Of a stretch of DNA of 54,098 bases, positions 1 through 6,859 are shown in pieces; positions within the stretch are counted from its first letter, which is position 1; the number at the start of each line of letters is the position of its first letter. This DNA is from CALVUJ01 sp045128835 (lineage in GTDB: Bacteria; Bacillota_I; Bacilli_A; RFN20; DUOF01): positions 1 to 54,098 of the forward strand of contig JBGVRX010000020.1 in the NCBI GenBank assembly GCA_045128835.1, written 5' to 3'. A program made the translations under genes and the position numbers. The notes under the pieces were generated by a model. It saw nothing but the letters and a program-made list of their open reading frames with translations, was not told where the DNA came from and made no database searches.

Positions 1-567
1 TTCGTATTTTATGATGTTGAATGTGCGAATTGTTATGGTGGAAGAGGTAAACTTTGTTCTTTTGGTTATGTTATAACGGATGAAAATTTTAAAATATTGA
101 AGAAAGAAGATATTTTAATAGATCCTAATTGTGAGTTTCAACCATATGTTTTAAAACATGTAATAAAGTATAAGGAAGAAGATTTTATTGATAAACCAAG
201 ATTTAATATGGTTTACTTAAAAATAAAAGAACTATTAACTAATCCTAAAAATATTAGTTTTGGGTTCGATGTTGCCAATGATTTAAAATATATAAATGAT
301 GATTGTATTAGATATAAATTGCCATTAATAAAGACAATTAGCTATGACATTCAAGCATTTTATGAATTGTATGAAGGAAGTAAAGAAAAGAAATCACTAG
401 GTGGACTTGCTTCATTATTAGGAGTAGATTTATCTTCTCTTACTGAACATAATAGTGGCGATGATGCTTTAATGACTATGCTTGTAATGAAGGGTATTGC
501 AAGTAAATTAAATGTAAGTGGTTTAGATTTAATTTATCTTTGCGAAAAAAAGTTTGTAACTGTTTAA
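1..567 (+). CDS. DEDDh 3'-5' exonuclease (5' end cut by window)
   Basis: The frame is open from base 1, so the gene starts upstream; 188 residues are visible. It resembles the DnaQ/RNase T exonuclease superfamily, which removes nucleotides from 3' ends with two metal ions. Motif I is DVE near visible residue 5 (FVFYDVEC), motif II is the FDVANDLKYI region near residue 83, and motif III is HNSGDDA near residue 150, giving the His and the last Asp of the DEDDh set. The TTG/ATG-like codons further in are not real starts because the catalytic DVE lies before them. No polymerase domain is visible, so this is a stand-alone nuclease; its substrate (DNA or RNA) cannot be told. The promoter of the next gene lies in its last codons. 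Fold assignment is fairly sure, exact role is not. Confidence 0.75.
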   Translation, partial: FVFYDVECANCYGGRGKLCSFGYVITDENFKILKKEDILIDPNCEFQPYVLKHVIKYKEEDFIDKPRFNMVYLKIKELLTNPKNISFGFDVANDLKYINDDCIRYKLPLIKTISYDIQAFYELYEGSKEKKSLGGLASLLGVDLSSLTEHNSGDDALMTMLVMKGIASKLNVSGLDLIYLCEKKFVTV

Positions 568-582
568 TTTGTTTGTTAGAAT
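554..582 (+). promoter_or_regulatory. sigma-A type promoter of the ABC-F leader
   Basis: TTGTAA (554-559), 17 nt, then TAGAAT (577-582) preceded by TG at 574-575 (extended -10). Transcription would begin near 590, so the uORF and both alternative hairpins lie inside the transcript. The promoter overlaps the end of the exonuclease gene. Confidence 0.6.
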
Positions 583-605
583 AGAGAAAAGGACGTGATT
601 TAAAT

Positions 606-632
606 ATGCGTAATGAAGGTTTTATAATTTAG
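606..632 (+). CDS. 8-codon leader peptide (uORF) of the ABC-F gene
   Basis: ATG at 606 opens MRNEGFII followed by TAG. An AAAAGGA ribosome site lies at 587-593, a rather long 12 nt before the ATG. The peptide sits between the promoter and two mutually exclusive hairpins. Short uORFs in this position are known upstream of antibiotic-resistance ABC-F and erm genes, where a drug-stalled ribosome shifts the leader fold. Function is inferred from the layout only. Confidence 0.5.
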   Translation: MRNEGFII

Positions 633-738
633 TAGAAATAGATAAGACAAAACTATTTCTACACTCAGGTTAGGAATAATTTTAGTCTAGAGCGTATATT
701 ATTTTTAACCTTTCTAATTTTAGAAAGGAGCGTTTTTT
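633..738 (+). promoter_or_regulatory. transcription attenuator leader of the ABC-F gene
   Basis: Three structures can be drawn. A hairpin follows the uORF: TAGAAATAG with CTATTTCTA (632-661). A putative antiterminator pairs AGGTTA (667-672) and AATAAT (675-680) with ATTATT (698-703) and TAACCT (706-711). The competing terminator pairs CCTTTCTA (709-716) with TAGAAAGG (721-728), followed by AGCG and six T (733-738). The terminator arm also contains the AAAGGAG ribosome site of the ABC-F gene (724-730), so the same hairpin could block translation. The strand 706-711 belongs to both folds, which makes them exclusive. Confidence 0.6.
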
Positions 739-2295
739 ATGATGGAAATAAACAATTTAACAATAATTAAGAAAAAAGATAATAGAACATTAATTGATAA
801 TTTTAATTTCATATTACATAAAGGTGATAAAGTAGCCATAATTGGAGAAGAAGGAAATGGCAAAAGTACTTTAATAAAAGCTATATACGATAGAAGCTTA
901 ATTGAAGAATATTGCAATGTAAAAGGAACAATAAATACTAATAATTGTAAAGTAGGATATTTAAAACAAAGTTTAGATGAAGATAGTATGAATGATGAAG
1001 TAATGAATTTCTTCTTAAAGGATAGCGTTACAGGAGAAATTGATTTTGATATGTATAATAATATCGAGAAAATATACAGTCTATTTTCTAAACTAAACAT
1101 AAACAAGAACGTTTTAGATGATAATCGAATCATAAAAACATTAAGTGGTGGAGAAAAGGTTAAACTTCAATTAGTTAAACTTTTATTAGATGATCCAGAT
1201 GTTTTGCTATTAGACGAACCAAGTAATGATTTAGACATTAATACTTTATTATGGCTAGAGGATTTTATTAAAGAATCTAATAAAGCAATTATTTTTATAA
1301 GCCATGATGAAATGTTACTAGAGAATGTTTCAACCCATATTATTCATCTTGAACAGGTTAATAAGAAGAGTGTGCCTAGACATACAATTTGTAAAATGAA
1401 TTATGCTGATTATGTATTAAATAGAGAACTTTCTATTAATAAGCAAAATCAACTTGCTTCAAAAGAGAAAAAGCAATTTGACGAGAAAATGGATAGATGG
1501 AGAAAAATATATCAAAGAGTAGATCACGAACAAGCTACAATTAGTAGACAAGATCCACATGGAGGGTATTTACTAAAAAAGAAAATGCATAGTGTTAAGG
1601 CTCAAGGGAAAATGTTAGAGAAAGAAAGAGAAAATTTAACTCAAAAAGTAGACAAAGAAGAAGCTATTAATATGTTATTTGACTATGAAGTTGATCTTCC
1701 AAAAAATAAAGTTTTATATAATAAAGAACTTAAGCCTCTAAAGGTAGGGGATAGAATACTCTGTAAGGATGCTTCTTTGCTAATAAAAGCGAGCGATCAT
1801 TTAGTTATTATTGGTAATAATGGAACAGGGAAAACAACTTTATTAAAATATATTTATAATGAATTAAAGGATAGTGAATATAAGGTTGGATATATGCCTC
1901 AAAATTATGAGGATGTTTTAGAAGAAGATAAGTCTGTTATTGATTATGTGTGTCCTTCATTAGATAAAGAACTGAGGACAAAAGCTTTAACTTTTTTGGG
2001 TAGTAATAAATTTAAAGAAGAGGAAATGATTGGGAACATAGAGAATTTAAGTGGTGGTCAAAAAGCTAAATTGTTATTAATAAAGTTAATTTTAGATAAA
2101 TCTCAAATATTAGTTTTAGATGAGCCTACTAGAAATTTATCTCCTTTATCAAATCCTGTTATTAGAGGTATACTTAGAGAATATAAAGGGTGTATCATTA
2201 GTGTTTCTCATGACAGAAAGTATATAGATGAGGTTTGTAATAAAATATATGAATTAAATCAAGAAAATTTAAATGTTATATTTAAGGATAACTAA
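739..2295 (+). CDS. ABC-F ATPase, probable ribosomal protection protein
   Basis: A 518-residue protein with two ABC cassettes and no membrane segments, as in ABC-F proteins that bind the ribosomal E site. Cassette 1 has Walker A GEEGNGKST (36-44), signature LSGGE (near 135) and LDEPSNDLD (near 158). Cassette 2 has GNNGTGKTT (near 359), LSGGQ (near 437) and LDEPTRNLSPLSNP (near 460), a variant Walker B/D-loop in place of the usual LDEPTNHLD. The charged, helical linker near 240-310 is where resistance ABC-Fs carry their drug-displacing tip. Start is the first ATG after AAAGGAG. The attenuator leader suggests drug-induced expression, as for vmlR- or lsa-like genes; housekeeping ABC-Fs usually lack one. 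Which drug class, if any, cannot be read from the sequence. Confidence 0.75.
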   Translation: MMEINNLTIIKKKDNRTLIDNFNFILHKGDKVAIIGEEGNGKSTLIKAIYDRSLIEEYCNVKGTINTNNCKVGYLKQSLDEDSMNDEVMNFFLKDSVTGEIDFDMYNNIEKIYSLFSKLNINKNVLDDNRIIKTLSGGEKVKLQLVKLLLDDPDVLLLDEPSNDLDINTLLWLEDFIKESNKAIIFISHDEMLLENVSTHIIHLEQVNKKSVPRHTICKMNYADYVLNRELSINKQNQLASKEKKQFDEKMDRWRKIYQRVDHEQATISRQDPHGGYLLKKKMHSVKAQGKMLEKERENLTQKVDKEEAINMLFDYEVDLPKNKVLYNKELKPLKVGDRILCKDASLLIKASDHLVIIGNNGTGKTTLLKYIYNELKDSEYKVGYMPQNYEDVLEEDKSVIDYVCPSLDKELRTKALTFLGSNKFKEEEMIGNIENLSGGQKAKLLLIKLILDKSQILVLDEPTRNLSPLSNPVIRGILREYKGCIISVSHDRKYIDEVCNKIYELNQENLNVIFKDN

Positions 2296-2317
2296 TATAG
2301 TTGTCCTTTTCTTTTTT
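2286..2317 (+). terminator. intrinsic terminator after ABC-F gene
   Basis: GGATAAC (2286-2292) pairs with GTTGTCC (2300-2306), followed by TTTTCTTTTTT. It overlaps the stop codon of the ABC-F gene. Confidence 0.75.
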
Positions 2318-2350
2318 ATTGGCTATAATTTATAAATGTGAGGGATATAT

Positions 2351-2566
2351 ATGAATGATAAGAAATTATTAAAAGAATTTTATGTGATTGCAGATGAACT
2401 TGATAAAAATATTTTAAGATTTAATGAGTTAGAAAAACTTTTAGAGACCGCGAAAGATAAAAATGATGTTGAATTACTGAAAAAACTATATATTGAATAT
2501 AAAAATGTTTCAAATAAAATAAAAGAACTTAAAGAAAAAAGTGAAAGATTAAAAGAGGGTAATTAA
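2351..2566 (+). CDS. small coiled-coil protein, unknown
   Basis: A 71-residue, highly charged, all-helical protein with heptad-like Leu/Ile spacing (LLKEFYVIADELDKNILRF, then LEKLLE, LLKKLYIEY, ISNKIKELKEK-like stretches) and no membrane segment. It has its own TATAAT (2324-2329), a weak GAGGGA ribosome site, and a terminator over its stop codon, so it is a one-gene unit. I do not recognise a family; its size and form would suit a small YlbF/YmcA-like or regulator-binding helical protein, but nothing specific supports that. Confidence 0.6.
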   Translation: MNDKKLLKEFYVIADELDKNILRFNELEKLLETAKDKNDVELLKKLYIEYKNVSNKIKELKEKSERLKEGN

Positions 2567-2580
2567 TATTACCTTTTTTT
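2558..2580 (+). terminator. intrinsic terminator
   Basis: GGTAAT (2558-2563), loop TAAT, ATTACC (2568-2573), then seven T. It overlaps the stop codon of the small coiled-coil gene. Confidence 0.75.
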
Positions 2581-2601
2581 ATATAAATAATATTAAATTT
2601 G

Positions 2602-2645
2602 TTGACATATAGTTATAGTGATAATATACTTGTTAAGTACTTAAC
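2602..2645 (+). promoter_or_regulatory. promoter and MarR operator
   Basis: TTGACA (2602-2607), a 17-nt spacer and TATACT (2625-2630) form a near-consensus promoter. Directly downstream lies a perfect 14-bp palindrome GTTAAGTACTTAAC (2632-2645), covering the likely start point and ending just before the AAAGGAGG ribosome site of the marR-type gene. This is a typical autorepressor operator position. Confidence 0.75.
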
Positions 2646-2658
2646 AAAGGAGGGCAAT

Positions 2659-3117
2659 ATGGAACAAAAAATAGAATTAGTAGAGTCTTTTAAAGGCTTA
2701 ACCAAAAGTATTGTTAACTTCTTTGAGAATACGTTATTGAAAAATTCAAATATAAGTTGTAGTGAGCTTAGTGTTATGAATGCTTTAATAGATGCAGAAA
2801 ATGAAGATAAGAAGATGAATATAACAGAATTATCTCACTCATTAAAGATTACTAAGTCGGCAATATCACAGTTAGTTACAAGACTTGAAAAAAAAGGATA
2901 TATAAAGCGAAAAATTAATTTGTTTGATAAAAAAGTAAATTATTTAATTGTTACTGAAGAAGGCAAAAAGGAATGTTCTAGTAATCAGGAAATATTAAAT
3001 AAAATAGCAGAGTTAGTAAACTTAAAAATGGGTAATGAAGATAGTGTTGAGTTATCTAGGTTGATAGAAAAACTAAGTGGTATAATTAAAGAGTTAGAGG
3101 GGGAAGAAATATGTTAA
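2659..3117 (+). CDS. MarR-family transcriptional regulator
   Basis: 152 residues from the ATG at 2659, which follows AAAGGAGG; a longer in-frame start at 2599 would lie upstream of the promoter and is rejected. The winged helix is visible near residues 50-95: MNITELSHSLKITKSAISQL (recognition helix ITKSAISQLVTRLEKKG) and a wing with DKKVNYLIVTEEGK. MarR proteins bind DNA as dimers and usually lose affinity when they bind a small ligand. It overlaps the following ABC exporter gene by 7 bp and has a perfect palindrome at its own promoter, so it very likely represses its own operon. The ligand is unknown. Confidence 0.85.
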   Translation: MEQKIELVESFKGLTKSIVNFFENTLLKNSNISCSELSVMNALIDAENEDKKMNITELSHSLKITKSAISQLVTRLEKKGYIKRKINLFDKKVNYLIVTEEGKKECSSNQEILNKIAELVNLKMGNEDSVELSRLIEKLSGIIKELEGEEIC

Positions 3118-5783
3118 AACTAGAAAATATTAAAAAAGATTATCAAACAGCAGATTTAATAGTTCATGCTTTAAAAGGTATTGATATTGAATTTAGAAAG
3201 AATGAATTTGTTGCAATTTTAGGTCCTAGTGGATGCGGTAAGACTACTTTATTAAATATTATTGGTGGTTTAGACAAATATACTAGCGGTGATTTACATA
3301 TCAATGGTATTAGTACTAAAGAGTTTAGCGATAGAGATTGGGATGTATATAGAAATCATCGTATTGGTTTTGTTTTCCAAAGTTATAACCTTATTCCTCA
3401 TCAAACTGTATTAGAAAACGTTGAGTTAGCGCTTACTATCGCAGGTATAGGCAAAGAAGAAAGAGTTAGAAGAGCAAAAGAGGCTTTAGATAAGGTTGGA
3501 TTAAGCGATCAATACACTAAACATCCAAATGAATTATCAGGAGGTCAATGTCAAAGAGTTGCTATTGCAAGAGCATTAGTAAATGAACCAGAAATCTTAC
3601 TAGCAGATGAACCAACTGGAGCATTAGATACAAAGACAAGTGTTCAAATAATGAATCTTTTAAAAGAAATTGCTAAAGAAAGATTAATTATCATGGTTAC
3701 TCATAACCCTGAACTTGCAGAATTATATGCGACTAGAACAGTTAAATTATTAGATGGTAATGTTGTTGAGGATAGTAATCCATATACTTCAGTAAAAGAA
3801 GATATTGAAGTTATTGATAATAGTGAAAAAGAGAAAGCAAAGATGTCTTTATGGACAGCATTCAAATTGTCTTTTAGAAACTTGAAAAGTAAACTTAAAA
3901 GAACTTTAATGGTATGTCTTGCTTCATCAATTGGTATTATTGGTGTTTCTGCGGTACTAGCTATTTCAACTGGTGTTAAATCATTCATTTCAGATATGCA
4001 AGATGATATGTTATCAGGTAACCCTATTACAATTTCTGAAACTGCATTAGATTTGAATGCTTTGATGAATTCTATGTCTATGGAAGACAAAAGTAATGCC
4101 GTAAAGAAATCAATTGAAGATGGATATGTTAATGTAAATTCTTTGGTTGAATATTTAGTAGAATATGGCGAAACTATGAAAAATATGCAAATAACAAATG
4201 ATATAAATGCTGATTATGTAGCGTATATTGAAAATATGCCAGCAGAATACTATATTGCCGTGAGTAAAAATTATGGAATAGAAGTTAATAATAACATTTA
4301 TACTGCAATGGATTTTTCTGGTAAAGATGCTGAACTTACATCTATATCAGCGATTACAAGAATTTATACTTCTTTATTAAAAGAAACTGAATTTAAAAAT
4401 TATGCTTCAATGGTAGAAACAATTAGTTCACCATTCTCTCAATCATTATCTAATAGTGATTATATTTTATCTCAATATGATATTGTTAGTAACAAGGAAA
4501 CAAGTAAGATAGCCAACGAATATAATGAAATAATGATTGTTTTAACAAATGATCAAGAATTAAATGATTTGATACTTGCTCAATTAGGATACTATACTCA
4601 AGAAGAATTCTTAAATCTTGTATATAGATCAGTAGGTAATGAAGAGTTATATAATCCTAATTTAGATAAAGATAGATTTAGTTATGATGAATTAATGAAT
4701 AAAACATTTGTTTGGTATCCTAATAATGATGTATACAACAAGGTAAATACTGGTATTGCTGAATTAGAAAAAGCAAATCCATTTACATATAATCCATATG
4801 CATCTTCAAGTTGGACAGATGGAATTGAATTAAAAGTTACAGCAATATTAAAACCTAAAGAAAACTTAAATTATGGAAGTTTAAGAAGTGGGTTCTATTA
4901 TACTCCTGCTTTAACTGATAAAATTTTAGAAAGCAGTTTAGAATCAGAAATAGTTACATATTTAAAAGCAAATGAAATTGAAGGTATAACAAGTTATGGT
5001 ATGGGTACTCCAAATGGAATTTATTATAACTATACTTATCAAACTAGTGATACAAGTGAAGTTAAAAATGCAATTGGATATGTAGGTAGTTTAGATGCGA
5101 TGACTTCAATGATGGGTAGTATGATGGGAAATACAAACATTCCTGATATGTATACTATTTCTATAAGAGAATTAGGTGGTAATGATTTGCCTAGTGAAAT
5201 AGCTATTTATCCTCTTGATTTTGATAGAAAATATTTAGTTACAGATTATTTAGATGCTTGGAATGAAGAAGGAATAATTGAAGTTAATGGTAAGACTTTA
5301 ACAAAAGAAGATAGAAGTGAAATTAAATATACTGATGCGATCGCTTTAATTATTAGTATCATGAACAGTATGATTGATATTGTTACAGTTGCATTAGTGG
5401 CATTTACTTCTTTATCACTTGTAGTATCTACTGTAATGATTGCAATTATTATTTATGTTTCTGTAATTGAAAGAATAAAAGAAATTGGTGTAATTAGATC
5501 ACTAGGTGGTAGAAAGAAAGATGTATCTCATTTATTTAATGCTGAAGCGGTTATGATAGGTGCATCTAGTGGAATTATTGGTGTTGGTATTACTTATGTA
5601 ATGGCAGCGATTGCTAATGCTATTGTAAGTAGTAGTGGTGTAGTTAGTAGAATTGCTATTTTACCTATAAGTTATGCGATTATTATTGTTCTAATTAGTA
5701 CTTTATTAACTTCTATTTCTGGTTTAGTGCCTGCGAAGATGGCTGCTAAGAAAGACCCAGTAGTAGCATTAAGAAGTGAATAG
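3111..5783 (+). CDS. MacB-like ABC transporter, ATPase fused to FtsX-type permease
   Basis: 890 residues. An N-terminal ATPase (about 1-225) has GPSGCGKTT (37-45), LSGGQCQRVAIARAL (near 141) and LLADEPTGALD (near 161). A transmembrane segment follows near 265-290, then about 450 residues predicted outside the cell, then three membrane segments (about 742-785, 810-840, 850-877) of the FtsX type with the conserved stretch VIERIKEIGVIRSLGGRKKD. This is the layout of MacB/LolCDE-type mechanotransmission transporters, which move peptides, toxins or lipoproteins or signal across the membrane rather than pump through a pore. Its start overlaps the end of the marR-type gene (GAGGGGGAAG ribosome site), so it is part of the repressed operon. 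Many Firmicutes relatives act in antimicrobial-peptide resistance; the substrate here is unknown. Confidence 0.85.
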   Translation: MLKLENIKKDYQTADLIVHALKGIDIEFRKNEFVAILGPSGCGKTTLLNIIGGLDKYTSGDLHINGISTKEFSDRDWDVYRNHRIGFVFQSYNLIPHQTVLENVELALTIAGIGKEERVRRAKEALDKVGLSDQYTKHPNELSGGQCQRVAIARALVNEPEILLADEPTGALDTKTSVQIMNLLKEIAKERLIIMVTHNPELAELYATRTVKLLDGNVVEDSNPYTSVKEDIEVIDNSEKEKAKMSLWTAFKLSFRNLKSKLKRTLMVCLASSIGIIGVSAVLAISTGVKSFISDMQDDMLSGNPITISETALDLNALMNSMSMEDKSNAVKKSIEDGYVNVNSLVEYLVEYGETMKNMQITNDINADYVAYIENMPAEYYIAVSKNYGIEVNNNIYTAMDFSGKDAELTSISAITRIYTSLLKETEFKNYASMVETISSPFSQSLSNSDYILSQYDIVSNKETSKIANEYNEIMIVLTNDQELNDLILAQLGYYTQEEFLNLVYRSVGNEELYNPNLDKDRFSYDELMNKTFVWYPNNDVYNKVNTGIAELEKANPFTYNPYASSSWTDGIELKVTAILKPKENLNYGSLRSGFYYTPALTDKILESSLESEIVTYLKANEIEGITSYGMGTPNGIYYNYTYQTSDTSEVKNAIGYVGSLDAMTSMMGSMMGNTNIPDMYTISIRELGGNDLPSEIAIYPLDFDRKYLVTDYLDAWNEEGIIEVNGKTLTKEDRSEIKYTDAIALIISIMNSMIDIVTVALVAFTSLSLVVSTVMIAIIIYVSVIERIKEIGVIRSLGGRKKDVSHLFNAEAVMIGASSGIIGVGITYVMAAIANAIVSSSGVVSRIAILPISYAIIIVLISTLLTSISGLVPAKMAAKKDPVVALRSE

Positions 5784-5838
5784 TATTGTTAAAAAAGATA
5801 AAATTGTAATATAATAGTTTTATGAACGGAGGGGTTGT

Positions 5839-6531
5839 ATGGATTATACATCATATGGTGACGAAGGATTAGGCTTTTCAAAATATCTATCTAAATGTTT
5901 TTTATGGATGTTTTTGGGACTTATTCTAACATTTGTTACGGCAGCAGGTTTTAGTTTTACAGGATTATTAGCAGATTTATTATTAAGTTTTGGAACAGGA
6001 TTTATTATTTTGTTTGCAGTTATAGAAGTTGTTCTAGTAATTGCTTTATCAGCCTCACTTTCTAAGTTGAGTTCTGGTGCAGCATTATCAATGTTTATGA
6101 TTTACTCAGTTGTAAATGGAATTACATTGTCTTCAATTTTCTATATTTATGATTTAACATCTATCGTTTATGTCTTCTTAGGAAGTGCAGCTGTATTTGG
6201 AATTATGGCTTTAGTAGGTTATAAAACTAATTTAAATTTATCAAAATTAGGTTCATTTATTACAATATCATTATTACTTAGTATTCTTTTTGGAATAATT
6301 ATGATGTTTGCATTTAATGAAACAGCATACTTAATATACAATGTTTTAGGTATTGGTTTATTCATGATAATCACTACTTATGATATGCATGTTATTAAGC
6401 ATATGTATTATGAATCTGGTTCTGATAGTCATAGAGAAGTAATTGCAATATTTGGTGCTTTACAATTATACTTAGATTTCATTAATGTTTTCTTAAGACT
6501 ACTTGCTTTGTTTGGTAAAAGTAGAGATTAA
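5839..6531 (+). CDS. Bax inhibitor-1 family membrane protein
   Basis: 230 residues with about seven hydrophobic segments and little outside the membrane. The order and the closing segment IFGALQLYLDFINVFLRLLALFG match the Bax inhibitor-1/YetJ/YccA family (UPF0005), whose bacterial members such as YetJ behave as pH-sensitive calcium leak channels. The conserved Asp pair region near the end (ITTYDMHVIKHMY and LYLDFINVFLRL) is present. Start ATG follows CGGAGGGG. A weak TAATATAAT-like promoter lies in the 55-bp gap before it; the gene stands alone between the ABC exporter and the ileS T-box. Physiological role not known. Confidence 0.8.
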   Translation: MDYTSYGDEGLGFSKYLSKCFLWMFLGLILTFVTAAGFSFTGLLADLLLSFGTGFIILFAVIEVVLVIALSASLSKLSSGAALSMFMIYSVVNGITLSSIFYIYDLTSIVYVFLGSAAVFGIMALVGYKTNLNLSKLGSFITISLLLSILFGIIMMFAFNETAYLIYNVLGIGLFMIITTYDMHVIKHMYYESGSDSHREVIAIFGALQLYLDFINVFLRLLALFGKSRD

Positions 6532-6546
6532 TTTAAAGAAATAATA

Positions 6547-6575
6547 TTGTAAAAATTTAGAAGTTATGCAATAAT
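6547..6575 (+). promoter_or_regulatory. probable promoter of the ileS T-box transcript
   Basis: TTGTAA (6547-6552), 17 nt, AATAAT (6570-6575) with an upstream TG at 6567-6568. Transcription would start near 6582, at the 5' end of the T-box leader. Confidence 0.45.
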
Positions 6576-6581
6576 AGTTGC

Positions 6582-6837
6582 GTTGGTTAAAAAAATAAAT
6601 CGTTGATGAAGACACGAAATTAAGAACCTTTTATTTCAGAGAGATGCGGTTTGGTGAAATGCATTAATAAAAATCTTAGTTTTATCACTTCGGAGATCTT
6701 TATTGAAAGTAAGTAAATAAAGACGTTAAACTTGCGTTAAGAGTAATTAAGGGCGTAGAGTAATCTATGAATTAGGATGGTACCGCTTGACTATATTTAT
6801 TCAAGTTCCTATTTTTTAAAAGTAGGGACTTTTTTTG
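6582..6837 (+). promoter_or_regulatory. T-box riboswitch (Ile) with terminator, upstream of ileS
   Basis: The 330-bp gap before ileS holds a T-box leader, which senses uncharged tRNA. The conserved T-box core AGGATGGTACCGC is at 6774-6786, and its UGGU fits a tRNA with discriminator A, as tRNA-Ile has. The likely specifier codon ATC (Ile) is at 6696-6698 within GGAGATCTTT. The terminator pairs AGTTCCTA (6804-6811) with TAGGGACT (6823-6830), followed by a T run. Uncharged tRNA-Ile should stabilise the antiterminator and raise ileS-lspA-rluD expression. Confidence 0.9.
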
Positions 6838-6859
6838 TGTTATTAAAGGGGGAGAAAGT

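Noticed and set aside
2599..2658. N-terminal extension of the MarR gene from 2599
   Set aside because: That start lies upstream of the promoter -35 box and has no ribosome site; the ATG at 2659 has AAAGGAGG.
3701..4090. Open frame of 129 codons on the - strand within the ABC exporter gene
   Set aside because: It is the antisense shadow of a clear coding gene, with no ribosome site; other antisense frames over rpmA/obg, lon, tig and cpaE-like genes were dropped for the same reason.
3111..5783. Exporter for the double-glycine peptide
   Set aside because: The ABC protein has no N-terminal C39 peptidase domain and lies 34 kb away; nothing links the two.
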